Of a stretch of DNA of 24,729 nucleotides, positions 1 through 7,393 are shown piece after piece. Numbering within the stretch: the stretch's first letter is position 1; each line of letters opens with the position of its first letter. Position numbers and translations under genes: made by a program. The stretch is taken from assembly GCA_031413495.1 (NCBI GenBank), contig JANOFE010000125.1, positions 1-24,729 on the forward strand, written 5' to 3'. This stretch comes from JACMNW01 sp031413495. Its GTDB lineage: Bacteria; Pseudomonadota; Alphaproteobacteria; Rhodobacterales; Rhodobacteraceae. The notes under the pieces are model-generated. The model did not search any database and was not told the origin of the DNA. It saw only the letters and a program-made list of their open reading frames with translations.

Positions 1-170
1 GTCAGCAGCAGGTTGGGCAGATCTGGCCGCTGGCCGGTTGCCAATTGCCGCAATCCACCCGCAACCACATTGCCCGCAATCCCGGCCGCAATACCGCCCA
101 TATGGAATAATCTGGTGGTTCGGCCCGTTGGCACGGAGGCCGCACCTCGTTTTGACGGCTGATCTGTCAC
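1..170 (-). CDS. UbiB/ABC1 (AarF) family atypical kinase, N-terminal fragment
   Basis: Partial gene running off the left edge; only about 56 N-terminal codons are present. Read on the minus strand from a GTG at 170-168 it gives MTDQPSKRGA..., then MGGIAAGIAGN at residues 24-34 and RQLATGQRPDLPNLLLT at the edge. The glycine-rich stretch followed by a G-x-R-P-D-L...LLLT segment is what I know from the N-terminus of AarF/UbiB/ADCK proteins, which support ubiquinone biosynthesis; the KxGQ motif and kinase core would lie outside the window. GTG is chosen because GGAAAG sits about 7 bases upstream and the frame stays open; an in-frame ATG at 101-99 would cut into the conserved segment. Family call is by recollection of the N-terminus only, so moderately sure. 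Confidence 0.6.
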   Translation of the reverse strand, partial: MTDQPSKRGAASVPTGRTTRLFHMGGIAAGIAGNVVAGGLRQLATGQRPDLPNLLL

Positions 171-536
171 AGTTTATCTTTCCGGCGGCACTTGCAGGAA
201 GGTGGGGCGCGGTTGCGGATTGTAAAGCGGCCTTTATGCGAACCTGCCCTTTACAGCGCCTAACACCACAGCCCCGGGCGATGTGCCATCGTAAAGGCTT
301 TGCCCAAATCCAAGCACCAATTGCTGCTGCGCCCGGTGCTGCTGATCCCGATCAGAAAGCCGCCGGATGTAGGACAGGTGCCACGATACCAGCGCAGGCC
401 ATCGTGCAGCCCGGTTTCAACCGCACCCCGCCGGGCGGCCAGTGGTGCTGCATTGCCAGTTCGTGCAAAGGCGGTATTCGCACGAAGCACAAGGGCATGC
501 AAAGCGAATACAACGACTTAAATCTATAATCCACCC
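171..536. other. Region without a supportable gene
   Basis: Several short overlapping open frames exist on both strands, but none has a ribosome binding site or a recognisable protein. A TATAAT sequence at 525-530 (+) could be a -10 box for the hairpin-rich stretch that follows; no good -35 is visible at the right distance. The minus-strand 5' leader of the UbiB-like gene lies at the left end. Confidence 0.5.
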
Positions 537-730
537 CCACAGTCAGACCCGTTCAGATAGCATGACCCTATCTGTACCTCAGGTCAGGGTTACGCAAACC
601 CCGAAGAAGCGACCCACGGGTGGCACATCGGACCTGCGGGCAGAGTTAAGCTCGCTTGGGCTGGCGGCTGGGTGAAAACCTACCACTGAACCCTACGCCA
701 ACCTTACTTTGCGTAAGGCTGGCAGGACTG
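537..730 (+). ncRNA. Candidate structured RNA, family unknown
   Basis: Non-coding stretch dense in hairpins. Seen directly: CAGTC (540-544) can pair with GACTG (726-730) as a closing stem; CAGATAG/CTATCTG form a 7-bp stem (554-574); CAGGTC (580-585) pairs with GACCTG (631-636) and encloses GGGTT/AACCC (587-601); a GAAA tetraloop caps a 5-bp stem at 669-682; an 11-bp stem with one mismatch and loop TTTGC spans 697-723. A TATAAT lies 7 bases before the proposed start. Length near 190 nt would fit 6S RNA or a similar RNA, but I see no signature of 6S, SRP RNA, tmRNA or RNase P RNA. The strand is uncertain, since stems read on both; on the minus strand it would be the trailer of tRNA-Asn. Confidence 0.3.
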
Positions 731-755
731 CAGCGCAGCTAAATCTTTGATTTAT

Positions 756-830
756 TGGCTCCGGCGGTAGGGATCGAACCTACGACCAATTGATTAACAG
801 TCAACTGCTCTACCGCTGAGCTACGCCGGA
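756..830 (-). tRNA. tRNA-Asn (anticodon GTT)
   Basis: On the minus strand TCCGGCG (830-824) pairs with CGCCGGA (766-760) as a perfect 7-bp acceptor stem, followed by discriminator G and an encoded CCA (758-756). The D-arm GTAGCTCAGC...GGTAGAGC, the anticodon loop with GTT at 798-796 and the T-arm GTTCGATCC are all in place. The 75-nt length including CCA is normal. The gene stands alone, transcribed in the same direction as the UbiB-like gene. Confidence 0.97.
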
Positions 831-841
831 ACACGAGGGGT

Positions 842-869
842 CTATAACAAGCTGATCTTGGGGCGTAAA
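842..869 (-). promoter_or_regulatory. Possible promoter of tRNA-Asn
   Basis: On the minus strand TTTACG (869-864) and TTATAG (847-842) are separated by 16 bases, and the -10 lies 11 bases before the tRNA 5' end. This is a reasonable sigma-70 type promoter by eye; nothing else supports it. Confidence 0.35.
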
Positions 870-900
870 GGGGCATTGCAAGGAATTTGCTTATGCGGTG

Positions 901-1800
901 TCAGGCAAGCGCAAACACTGCATTAATGCCCAGAAACGGCTTGGCGACAATCAAGTTTCTGCCTTCCAAATCAATAAGATGTGCGATGACATTGCGCTGT
1001 GCAGCGGGAAACAATTTGGCATCAATTTCTGAATAAACAAGTCGGGTGAGGGTGGCAAGGTCGGTGGTCTGTTTGGCCAATACTGCGAGAATGGCCGTTT
1101 CGCGGGCTTTGCGGTGGACCACCAGAATTTCAAGACGCTGGCCCGGCTCTGTCACAGCGGCCCCGTGGCCGGGCAAGAACGCTGCCCATGGGCGCATCGC
1201 CAGTTTTCTTAAGGATTCCATATAGCTGGTCATATCGCCGTCGGGCGGGGAAATCAGTGTTGTGGACCATCCCATCACATGATCGCCGGAAAATAAGATG
1301 TCGCCAAAAGCAAAGCACAGATGATTGCCCATGTGTCCGGGGGTATGGATGGCCTGTACCGACCACGTGCTTGCACTAAGCCATTCACCATCGGCCAAGG
1401 TAATGTCCGGCGTAAATGCGTGATCAACACCTTCGCCGCCGCCAAACCGGATTTGATCTGCCATCTGTTGCATGGCCAGAGTGCGGCCAGAATTGGCGGG
1501 CCCAAACCCATAAACCGGGGCATCCGTGGCACGTGACAGGCTGGGTGCAAGGCCGGAATGATCCAAATGCGCATGGGTCACCAGAATGTGGCTGATGCTT
1601 TCGCCGGGGTGCAAAGCTGCAAGGATTGCATCTTGATGCGCGCCGATCTCTGGGCCCGGGTCTATAACGGCAACCCGGCCCGCCCCTAAAATATAGGTAT
1701 TGGTCCCATTTTGGGTCATCATGGATGGGTTGGGGGCCACCACACAGCGTACCGCGGGGTGAATTGCGCCGCATTGGGCTTTGTGTGTCAGATCATCCAC
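901..1800 (-). CDS. Metallo-beta-lactamase-fold hydrolase, LACTB2-like
   Basis: From GTG at 1800 the protein has 299 residues. It carries the binuclear zinc signature THAHLDH at 75-81, then H156 in HTPGHMGNH, D173 in FSGDH and H212 in LPGHG, the complete ligand set of the metallo-beta-lactamase fold. The remaining C-terminal ~70 residues match the winged-helix tail of the LACTB2 subfamily. APNPSMMTQNGTNTYILG near residue 22 is the usual N-terminal strand of this subfamily, in which characterised members act as nucleases; the substrate here cannot be inferred. The frame stays open upstream to 2325, but that part lies under the histidine kinase gene and cannot be real. A TTG at 1806 behind GGGGGAAAG is an alternative start. 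It is divergent from the kinase with about 48 bases between. Confidence 0.9.
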   Translation of the reverse strand: MDDLTHKAQCGAIHPAVRCVVAPNPSMMTQNGTNTYILGAGRVAVIDPGPEIGAHQDAILAALHPGESISHILVTHAHLDHSGLAPSLSRATDAPVYGFGPANSGRTLAMQQMADQIRFGGGEGVDHAFTPDITLADGEWLSASTWSVQAIHTPGHMGNHLCFAFGDILFSGDHVMGWSTTLISPPDGDMTSYMESLRKLAMRPWAAFLPGHGAAVTEPGQRLEILVVHRKARETAILAVLAKQTTDLATLTRLVYSEIDAKLFPAAQRNVIAHLIDLEGRNLIVAKPFLGINAVFALA

Positions 1801-1848
1801 CTTCAACCATCGCTTTCCCCCGACGCAGACCGCAGCTAGGCTGTCGTT

Positions 1849-3168
1849 ATGTTTGGGTCCTTGAAACATCTGATGCCACGAGGCCTTTATGGCCGCGCCG
1901 CCTTGATCTTGATCGTGCCTGTTGTCACGATTCAGATTGTCGTGTCTGTGACCTTCATTCAACGCCATTTCGAACGCGTGACCGAACAGATGACACAAAG
2001 TGTCGCCTTGGAAGTGCAGCATTTGCGCGACCAATTGCAAAGTGCCTCGACATTGCCGCAGGCGCAGGCGCAACTGGATGCCATTGCGAAAGATCTGGAC
2101 TTGGAAATAGTTCTGCCAGCGGCGCGTGCGGTGCCAGGCGACACCCGGGATTTTTGGGATTGGTCGGGGCGTGCGGTGATTGCAACAATCCGCAGCCGTT
2201 TCCCCGACCTTGTGGCAAGCGATCTGCCAAACAGACCCAGAGTTGCGCGTTTTGCCTTTGACAGCAAATTTGGCCCCTTGATGGTAACGGTTGATCGGAC
2301 GCGCGTTTCGGCCTCTAATCCGCATCAGTTGCTGGTTTTAATGCTTGTAACATCTGCGCTGATGACGTTTATCGCCTATCTTTTCCTGCGCAATCAACTG
2401 CGTCCTATCAAGCAGCTCGGCGATGCGGCCAACGCCTTTGGCAAGGGGCGGCATCAGGCGTACCGACCACGTGGCGCGCTGGAGGTGCGCGCAGCCGGTG
2501 CTGCGTTCCTCGATATGAGGAACCGGATCGAGCGCCAGATAGAACAGCGCACCTTGATGCTGTCGGGGATAAGTCATGATCTGCGCAGCCCTTTGACACG
2601 GTTGAAACTGGGGCTGTCGCTGTTGCCGCAGGAAGATGAGACGACGGCCCTGTTGCAGGATGTGGGCGACATGGAGCGTCTTGTTGATGAGTTTCTTGCC
2701 TTTGTGCGCGGCGACGCGATGGAAACTGCCGAAGATGTTGATCCGGTGGCGCTTGCTCTGCGCACAGTAGAGAATGCGCAACGGATGGGACAACCTGTTG
2801 TTTTGGCGGAACAAACAGGGCATGGCACCATTCGTCTTCGCCCAGCGGCGGTCACGCGCGCCTTAGAAAATCTGATTGGTAATGCGGTGCGGTATGGCAC
2901 ATCAGCGCGCCTGTCAGTGGCCCTTGGTGAGCGGTCTTTGCGCTATACCGTCGAAGACGATGGCCCCGGTATACCGAAAGACCGACGCGAAGAGGCGGTG
3001 TTGCCCTTTGCCCGTCTTGATGGGGCACGTGACCCCAACAAAGGCGGCGGTGTGGGGCTTGGCTTGTCAATTGCTGCAGATATCGCGCGCAGCCATGGCG
3101 GAACGCTTCGCCTTGGGGAAAGCGAAGCGTTGGGGGGATTGAAAGCTGAACTGGTGCTGGCGCGGTAG
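1849..3168 (+). CDS. EnvZ-like sensor histidine kinase
   Basis: Inner-membrane two-component sensor of 439 residues. One membrane helix lies at about 17-35, a periplasmic sensor of about 120 residues follows, a second helix is at about 160-180, then a HAMP linker (about 181-232, beginning RNQLRPIKQL). The phosphoacceptor is H243 in SGISHDLRSPLTRLK. The ATPase domain has the N box around N341/N345 (ENLIGNAVRYG), the G1 box VEDDGPGIP at 368-376 and a glycine-rich G2 box (GGGVGLGLS, 399-407). All catalytic parts are intact. The family works with OmpR-type response regulators, usually encoded next door, but none is in the window: the upstream neighbour is a divergent hydrolase and the downstream one a convergent secreted protein. 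The signal it senses is unknown. Confidence 0.93.
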   Translation: MFGSLKHLMPRGLYGRAALILIVPVVTIQIVVSVTFIQRHFERVTEQMTQSVALEVQHLRDQLQSASTLPQAQAQLDAIAKDLDLEIVLPAARAVPGDTRDFWDWSGRAVIATIRSRFPDLVASDLPNRPRVARFAFDSKFGPLMVTVDRTRVSASNPHQLLVLMLVTSALMTFIAYLFLRNQLRPIKQLGDAANAFGKGRHQAYRPRGALEVRAAGAAFLDMRNRIERQIEQRTLMLSGISHDLRSPLTRLKLGLSLLPQEDETTALLQDVGDMERLVDEFLAFVRGDAMETAEDVDPVALALRTVENAQRMGQPVVLAEQTGHGTIRLRPAAVTRALENLIGNAVRYGTSARLSVALGERSLRYTVEDDGPGIPKDRREEAVLPFARLDGARDPNKGGGVGLGLSIAADIARSHGGTLRLGESEALGGLKAELVLAR

Positions 3169-3170
3169 GG

Positions 3171-3659
3171 TTACTTGCCTTCGCCCATCACCAAAATCCA
3201 GTGCAGTTTGTTGTCAGGCGCATCCGACAAGGCAATGCCAAGACCCACTTCCTTGACGCCGCGCATCAGGATGTTGGACTTGTGTTTTGGCGAATTCATC
3301 CACCATTGCACGGCAGACGATCCAGACCGAAAGCCACGCCCGGTGTTTTCAGCAGCCGACCGAAACCGATACCCGACGCGCTTTAGACGGTCACGTAAAT
3401 GCGACCCGTCTGATGAAACGTGGCTGATTTCATGCCGATTGGCGTTATCGCAAGCCGCACCCTGCGCGGCCTTGTCCAATGTACGAGAGAATTTCAATGG
3501 CCGAAGACCGGCCTGTGCGCGTTCGGCATTTACGTGCTTCAGCGCCTCAGTCTGCAGCGCTTCGGAGGCCTCTGGGATAGAGCATGCAAATCCAGCGGCA
3601 GGTATCAACATAAATGAAGCAATCAGGATGGCGGCAGCTTTTGCGGATTGTTTGTGCAT
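3171..3659 (-). CDS. Secreted CAP-domain (SCP/PR-1) family protein
   Basis: A 162-residue exported protein. The start at 3659 is preferred because CGGAG lies about 8 bases upstream and because it begins a clean signal peptide (MHKQSAK, hydrophobic run, AGFA then C); the frame stays open to 3773 but the added residues are not signal-like. The mature part is the CAP fold: LKHVNAERAQAGLRPL, DGSHLRDRLKRVGYRF, AAENTGRGF and WWMNSPKHKSNIL, with the histidine and glutamate that form the CAP cavity. Function in bacteria is poorly defined. It converges on the histidine kinase, the stop codons lying two bases apart. The cysteine after AGFA is not in a proper lipobox, so ordinary signal peptidase cleavage is more likely than lipidation. 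Confidence 0.88.
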   Translation of the reverse strand: MHKQSAKAAAILIASFMLIPAAGFACSIPEASEALQTEALKHVNAERAQAGLRPLKFSRTLDKAAQGAACDNANRHEISHVSSDGSHLRDRLKRVGYRFRSAAENTGRGFRSGSSAVQWWMNSPKHKSNILMRGVKEVGLGIALSDAPDNKLHWILVMGEGK

Positions 3660-4031
3660 GGTTCGGCTCCGAGGTGAAGAACGTCTTGGGGTCGAATCTT
3701 CATCAAATCTGGCCGAAACTGTGGCGCTTGGAAGGCCAGAACCGGAAGGCATGGCGGAAACTGGCAGGCACAACCAAAAGGCGAGTCACAGCGTTTCCAA
3801 TATTCATATAAACCGCAGCGGACTAATGAATTGTTTCGAGAAAATAAAATCCAACTGCATGCCACGGTTGCTGGCAGAACGTGCTGTACGCGGATTATCG
3901 CCGATGATTCGGGTTGAGAAGCGGATTTTTGGTTACGCTCTGTGGCCACATAAGCGTGAACAGGCTGACAGGATGTTGCATGCCGTTGGAAGTTCGTTCA
4001 CCCAAACAGCCATCGCAGTCGGAGAAACGCA
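3660..4031. other. Intergenic region, no gene seen
   Basis: This 372-base divergent region separates the CAP-protein gene (-) from the phosphatidyltransferase gene (+). Open frames here lack ribosome binding sites and recognisable products. Small features are an AT-rich stretch near 3800-3835 that could hold promoters and a 5-bp inverted repeat TGCCA/TGGCA at 3860-3876. GGAGA ahead of 4032 is the ribosome binding site of the right-hand gene. Confidence 0.5.
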
Positions 4032-4652
4032 ATGCTGGACGGGCTTATGCGGCGCAAACTTGATCCTGGCTTGAACCAGGCGGGTGCCGCATTGGCAAAA
4101 TTTGGAATGCGGGCCAATCAAGTGACGTTGATCGGCCTTGCTTTGGGCATGCTGGCTGCTGGTTTGATTGGCTTAGGGCAATCAACATGTCTTGCGTTGA
4201 TCCCGCTTCTGGCCAGCCGTGTCGCGGATGGCCTTGATGGGGCTGTAGCACGCGCATCAAAGATCACTGATTTTGGCGGCTATCTGGATATTGTGTGCGA
4301 TTTTATCTTTTATGGTGCGATCGCCTTTGCCTTTGCCCTGCGTGACCCAACGGCAAACGGCGTTGCGGGCGCTTTCTTGCTGCTGTCTTTCTATGCCAAT
4401 GGGGCAAGCTTTTTGTCCTTTGCTATTTTGGCAGCCAAGCGCGGGTTGAAAACCGAAACAAGGGGCGTGAAATCGCTTTACGTTACCGCAGGCATTTTGG
4501 AAGGCACTGAAACAATTATGTTTTTTGTGCTGATTTGTATTTGGCCGGGCCTGTTTGCGCCGCTTGCTTGGGGCTTTGGCGGGCTTTGCTTTGTTACGGC
4601 CTTGGCCAGAATTGTTCTGGCGTCGCGGGTTTTTGAAGATAATCCAGCATAG
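4032..4652 (+). CDS. CDP-alcohol phosphatidyltransferase family membrane protein (YnjF-like)
   Basis: A 206-residue integral membrane enzyme that would transfer a phosphatidyl group from CDP-diacylglycerol to an alcohol. The family motif is complete: D66, D69-G70, A73-R74, G82, D86 and D90 in the run RVADGLDGAVAR...DFGGYLDIVCD. The spacing between AR and G is seven residues, as I recall for the YnjF-like branch rather than eight as in PgsA. The length and several hydrophobic helices also fit. Start chosen from GGAGA six bases upstream. The acceptor alcohol cannot be told from sequence. It stands alone between a divergent gene and clpP. Confidence 0.88.
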   Translation: MLDGLMRRKLDPGLNQAGAALAKFGMRANQVTLIGLALGMLAAGLIGLGQSTCLALIPLLASRVADGLDGAVARASKITDFGGYLDIVCDFIFYGAIAFAFALRDPTANGVAGAFLLLSFYANGASFLSFAILAAKRGLKTETRGVKSLYVTAGILEGTETIMFFVLICIWPGLFAPLAWGFGGLCFVTALARIVLASRVFEDNPA

Positions 4653-4710
4653 CGTCCAGCCTGTTGCCACAAAGCGCCACTGCCAGAACCGGGTTACAAT
4701 CTGTCAAAAG

Positions 4711-4729
4711 CGCAGGCATCAAACCTGCG
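4711..4729 (+). repeat. 6-bp inverted repeat upstream of clpP
   Basis: CGCAGG and CCTGCG flank a 7-base loop about 100 bases before clpP. There is no T-run, so it is a poor terminator for the phosphatidyltransferase gene; it may be an operator or chance. Confidence 0.3.
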
Positions 4730-4827
4730 ATCTGCGTGGCAGCCCTTGAAGCCCCCGGCGCGCGCCACTAAGACTCTGGCAAGCAAAGTGACGATAAGCA
4801 AATTCAGCAGATCAGAGGCAAGCCATC

Positions 4828-5460
4828 ATGCGCGATCCCGTAGACCACTATATGAACACCCTCGTGCCGATGGTGGTTGAACAAACCAGCCGGGGCGAGC
4901 GTGCCTATGACATTTTCAGCCGCATGCTGAAAGAACGGATTATTTTCCTTGGCGGCCCGGTGCATGACGGCATGTCGTCGCTGATCTGTGCGCAGTTGCT
5001 GTTTCTTGAGGCGGAAAATCCGTCTAAAGAAATCTCGATGTATATCAACAGCCCCGGCGGCGTGGTGACCAGCGGGTTGTCGATTTACGACACCATGCAA
5101 TACATCAAACCCAAAGTGTCGACGCTTGTAATTGGTCAAGCCGCCTCGATGGGCTCGCTTCTGTTGACGGCAGGTCATCCCGGCATGCGGTTTTCGCTGC
5201 CGAACTCCCGTGTCATGGTGCACCAACCATCGGGCGGTTATCAGGGGCAGGCGACGGATATCATGATCCACGCGCGCGAGACCGAAAAGCTAAAACGCCG
5301 CTTGAACGAGATTTATGTCAAACACACCGGCAAAGATTATGCCACCGTTGAAGCCGCCCTTGAGCGGGACAATTTCATGTCCGCTGAAGACGCCAAAGAA
5401 TGGGGTCTGATTGACGAAATTCTGGAAAACCGTGGCAAAGCAGAAGATGTTGCCAAGTAA
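4828..5460 (+). CDS. clpP: ATP-dependent Clp protease proteolytic subunit ClpP
   Basis: Serine protease subunit that forms the tetradecameric chamber and degrades substrates unfolded by ClpX or ClpA in the cytoplasm. The 210-residue length is standard. The catalytic triad is intact: S107 in GQAASMGS, H132 in VMVHQPSGG and D181 in ERDNFMSA, with spacing identical to the Escherichia coli enzyme. The N-terminus (MRDPVDHYMNTLVPMVVEQT) and the oxyanion segment INSPGG (74-79) are typical. AGAGG precedes the ATG. clpX follows after 135 bases in the same direction, the usual arrangement, with room for its own promoter. Confidence 0.98.
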   Translation: MRDPVDHYMNTLVPMVVEQTSRGERAYDIFSRMLKERIIFLGGPVHDGMSSLICAQLLFLEAENPSKEISMYINSPGGVVTSGLSIYDTMQYIKPKVSTLVIGQAASMGSLLLTAGHPGMRFSLPNSRVMVHQPSGGYQGQATDIMIHARETEKLKRRLNEIYVKHTGKDYATVEAALERDNFMSAEDAKEWGLIDEILENRGKAEDVAK

Positions 5461-5473
5461 TTGATCACAGCCG

Positions 5474-5491
5474 ATGGCGTATCCGCGCCAT
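5474..5491 (+). repeat. Small hairpin after clpP
   Basis: ATGGCG and CGCCAT pair over a 6-base loop 13 bases after the clpP stop. It lacks a T-run, so it is at most an attenuator or an mRNA-end stabiliser. Confidence 0.3.
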
Positions 5492-5550
5492 GGGCACTTT
5501 GACATTGTGGTGGGCTTGGCCTTGGCTTAAGCTTAAGTTAAGGGGCGATT

Positions 5551-5574
5551 GGCCTGTGCTACTGTGTACAGGCC
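5551..5574 (+). promoter_or_regulatory. Inverted repeat and TTAAG repeats ahead of clpX
   Basis: GGCCTGT and ACAGGCC form a 7-bp inverted repeat with a 10-base spacer, ending 21 bases before the clpX ATG. Just upstream, at about 5526-5541, TTAAG occurs three times nearly in tandem. Either could be a binding site or mRNA leader structure controlling clpX apart from clpP. No regulator is identified. Confidence 0.35.
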
Positions 5575-5595
5575 AGCGAACTGCAGAGGATAACG

Positions 5596-6862
5596 ATGGC
5601 TAACAATTCTGGCAGCGACAGCAAGAACACGCTCTATTGTTCGTTCTGCGGCAAAAGCCAGCATGAAGTGCGCAAGTTGATCGCGGGTCCAACCGTGTTC
5701 ATTTGCGACGAATGCGTCGAGCTTTGCATGGACATCATCCGTGAGGAAACCAAGACCACGGGTCTGAAATCATCGGACGGCGTGCCAACACCACGCGAAA
5801 TTTGCAATGTGCTGGATGATTATGTCATCGGGCAAGTGCATGCCAAGCGCGTGCTGTCAGTGGCTGTGCACAACCATTACAAGCGGCTTAACCATTCGTC
5901 GAAAACGGATATAGAACTTTCGAAATCCAACATCTTATTAATTGGGCCTACAGGTTGCGGCAAAACCTTGCTGGCCCAAACGCTGGCGCGCATTCTGGAT
6001 GTGCCGTTCACGATGGCCGATGCGACGACTTTGACCGAAGCCGGCTATGTTGGCGAAGATGTGGAAAACATCATCTTGAAGCTGTTGCAGGCGTCTGAAT
6101 ATAATGTTGAACGCGCGCAGCGTGGCATCGTTTATATCGACGAAGTTGATAAAATTACCCGCAAGTCTGACAATCCGTCTATCACCCGCGATGTATCCGG
6201 CGAAGGCGTGCAGCAGGCGCTGTTGAAGATCATGGAAGGCACTGTTGCCTCTGTGCCGCCGCAGGGCGGGCGCAAGCATCCGCAGCAGGAATTCCTGCAG
6301 GTGGACACGACGAATATCCTGTTCATCTGCGGCGGCGCGTTTGCGGGTTTGGAAAAGATCATTTCGCACCGCAACAAGGGTTCCGCCATCGGCTTTGGTG
6401 CCGATGTGAAGGGCCCGGAAGAACGCGGCGTCGGCGAATTGTTCAAGGAACTGGAGCCTGAAGACCTGTTGAAATTCGGTCTGATCCCGGAATTTGTCGG
6501 TCGTCTGCCGGTGATCGCCACCCTGACAGATCTGGATGAACCCGCGCTTGTGACCATCCTGACAGAACCGAAAAATGCCTTGGTCAAGCAATACCAACGG
6601 CTGTTCGAAATTGAAGGCACCAAGCTTACCTTCACGCCAGACGCATTGGTCGCCATCGCCAAACGCGCGATCAAACGCAAAACTGGCGCGCGGGGGCCTT
6701 CGGTCGATCATGGAAGATATCTTGCTCGATACCATGTTCGAACTGCCCGGACTTGATAATGTCGAAGAGGTGGTGGTCAAGGAAGAGGCCGTGAATAACG
6801 GCGCGAAACCTTTGTATGTGCTGTCGGAGCCGAAAAAGAAAGAGGCAGCGACGGCGGGGTAA
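5596..6862 (+). CDS. clpX: ATP-dependent unfoldase ClpX, reading frame broken by one extra G
   Basis: AAA+ unfoldase that recognises, unfolds and feeds substrates to ClpP. Visible parts: zinc finger C15, C18, C37, C40; Walker A GPTGCGKT at 117-124; pore loop GYVGE at 150-154; Walker B VYIDEVDK with D182/E183; RKH loop at 226-228; IGF loop at 265-267 for docking ClpP. The open frame from 5596 ends at 6756 after 386 residues with a nonsense tail, while the true C-terminus (LRSIMEDILLDTMFELPG ... EATAG-like end) continues in the next frame to 6862. Removing one G from the five at 6692-6696 rejoins them to 421 residues, the normal length. The break falls at the sensor-2 GAR-G-LRS motif. As ClpX is usually important in alphaproteobacteria, a sequence error is likelier than a real mutation. 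Confidence 0.95.
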
Positions 6863-6950
6863 CCTGACCATCACAAGACTTTTTGTACGAAAATTCTTGC
6901 CGTCGCCTCCCACCCTGACTTTTGCCCAATCCCACGCTGTTGTCTGGACC

Positions 6951-6999
6951 TTCGGCCTCCAATCGGTCATATCAGGGTCAACGAACCCCGGAGGCCGAG
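6951..6999 (+). promoter_or_regulatory. Stem that buries the ribosome binding site of the NDUFA12 gene
   Basis: TTCGGCCTCC (6951-6960) pairs over 10 bp, one of them G-U, with GGAGGCCGAG (6990-6999). The right arm contains GGAGG, the only strong ribosome binding site, eight bases before the ATG at 7003. Inside the loop GGGT (6975-6978) pairs with ACCC (6985-6988). Folded, the RNA would hide the site. This is seen in the sequence; any regulatory use is inference. Confidence 0.45.
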
Positions 7000-7002
7000 T
7001 TG

Positions 7003-7377
7003 ATGTATTTCCTGAAACGCCTGCTAACATGGTGGAACAGCCAAACCCTTGGCACGCAGTTGTTTACTTGGCGCCGCGGCATCCGTGTCGGGTCTGATGA
7101 TCAGGGCAATGTCTATTACCAAACGGCAGACGCAAAACGCCGCTGGGTGATTTATAACGGCGAAATGCAGGCCTCTCGCGTCTCGCCGGATTGGCATGGC
7201 TGGCTGCATTTCACTTGGAACGAACCGCCGACCCACACGCCGCTGGCCCATAAGGTTTGGGAAAAGCCGCATATCGAAAATCTGACAGGGTCCGACGCCG
7301 CCTATGCCCCGCCCGGGTCCATACGGCGTGCAGAACCTGCTGCGCGCAAGGATTATGAGGCATGGCAACCGGAATAA
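7003..7377 (+). CDS. NADH:ubiquinone oxidoreductase NDUFA12-family accessory subunit
   Basis: A 124-residue accessory subunit of respiratory complex I (mitochondrial B17.2/NDUFA12 type), found in alphaproteobacteria outside the nuo operon. Diagnostic stretches are WWNSQTLGTQLFTWRRG near the N-terminus, VYYQTADAKRRWVIYNGE and the basic-aromatic DWHGWLHFTWNEPPT, followed by a proline-rich tail. Start at 7003 is chosen for GGAGG at 6990-6994; the frame is open back to 6922, but the additional residues are not conserved in character. mlaD follows after 16 bases, so NDUFA12, mlaD and the DUF2155 gene look like one transcription unit. Confidence 0.92.
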   Translation: MYFLKRLLTWWNSQTLGTQLFTWRRGIRVGSDDQGNVYYQTADAKRRWVIYNGEMQASRVSPDWHGWLHFTWNEPPTHTPLAHKVWEKPHIENLTGSDAAYAPPGSIRRAEPAARKDYEAWQPE

Positions 7378-7393
7378 TGGGGCAGCCCGAATA

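Noticed and set aside
260..502. 80-residue minus-strand frame upstream of the UbiB-like gene
   Set aside because: No ribosome binding site and no known domain; considered as a small protein or decayed gene but not supportable.
38..529. 163-residue plus-strand open frame near the left end
   Set aside because: It runs antisense to the UbiB-like start, lacks a ribosome binding site and resembles no protein I know.
540..730. Assignment of the structured stretch to 6S, SRP, tmRNA or RNase P RNA, or an FMN or cobalamin riboswitch
   Set aside because: None of the conserved cores (for example the SRP GGAAGG loop, the RNase P GAGGAAAGTCC, or the riboswitch boxes) is present; short similarities were not convincing.
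1801..2325. N-terminal extension of the metallo-beta-lactamase protein
   Set aside because: The extra ~175 residues are antisense to the well-supported histidine kinase gene and contain no conserved sequence; family members begin near the GTG at 1800.
3175..4074. 299-residue plus-strand open frame
   Set aside because: It overlaps the CAP-protein gene on the other strand, has no ribosome binding site, no recognisable domain, and cysteine- and arginine-rich composition typical of antisense frames.
6685..6700. Programmed ribosomal frameshift in clpX
   Set aside because: ClpX is not known to use frameshifting, no stimulatory element is evident, and an indel in a G-run explains it more simply.
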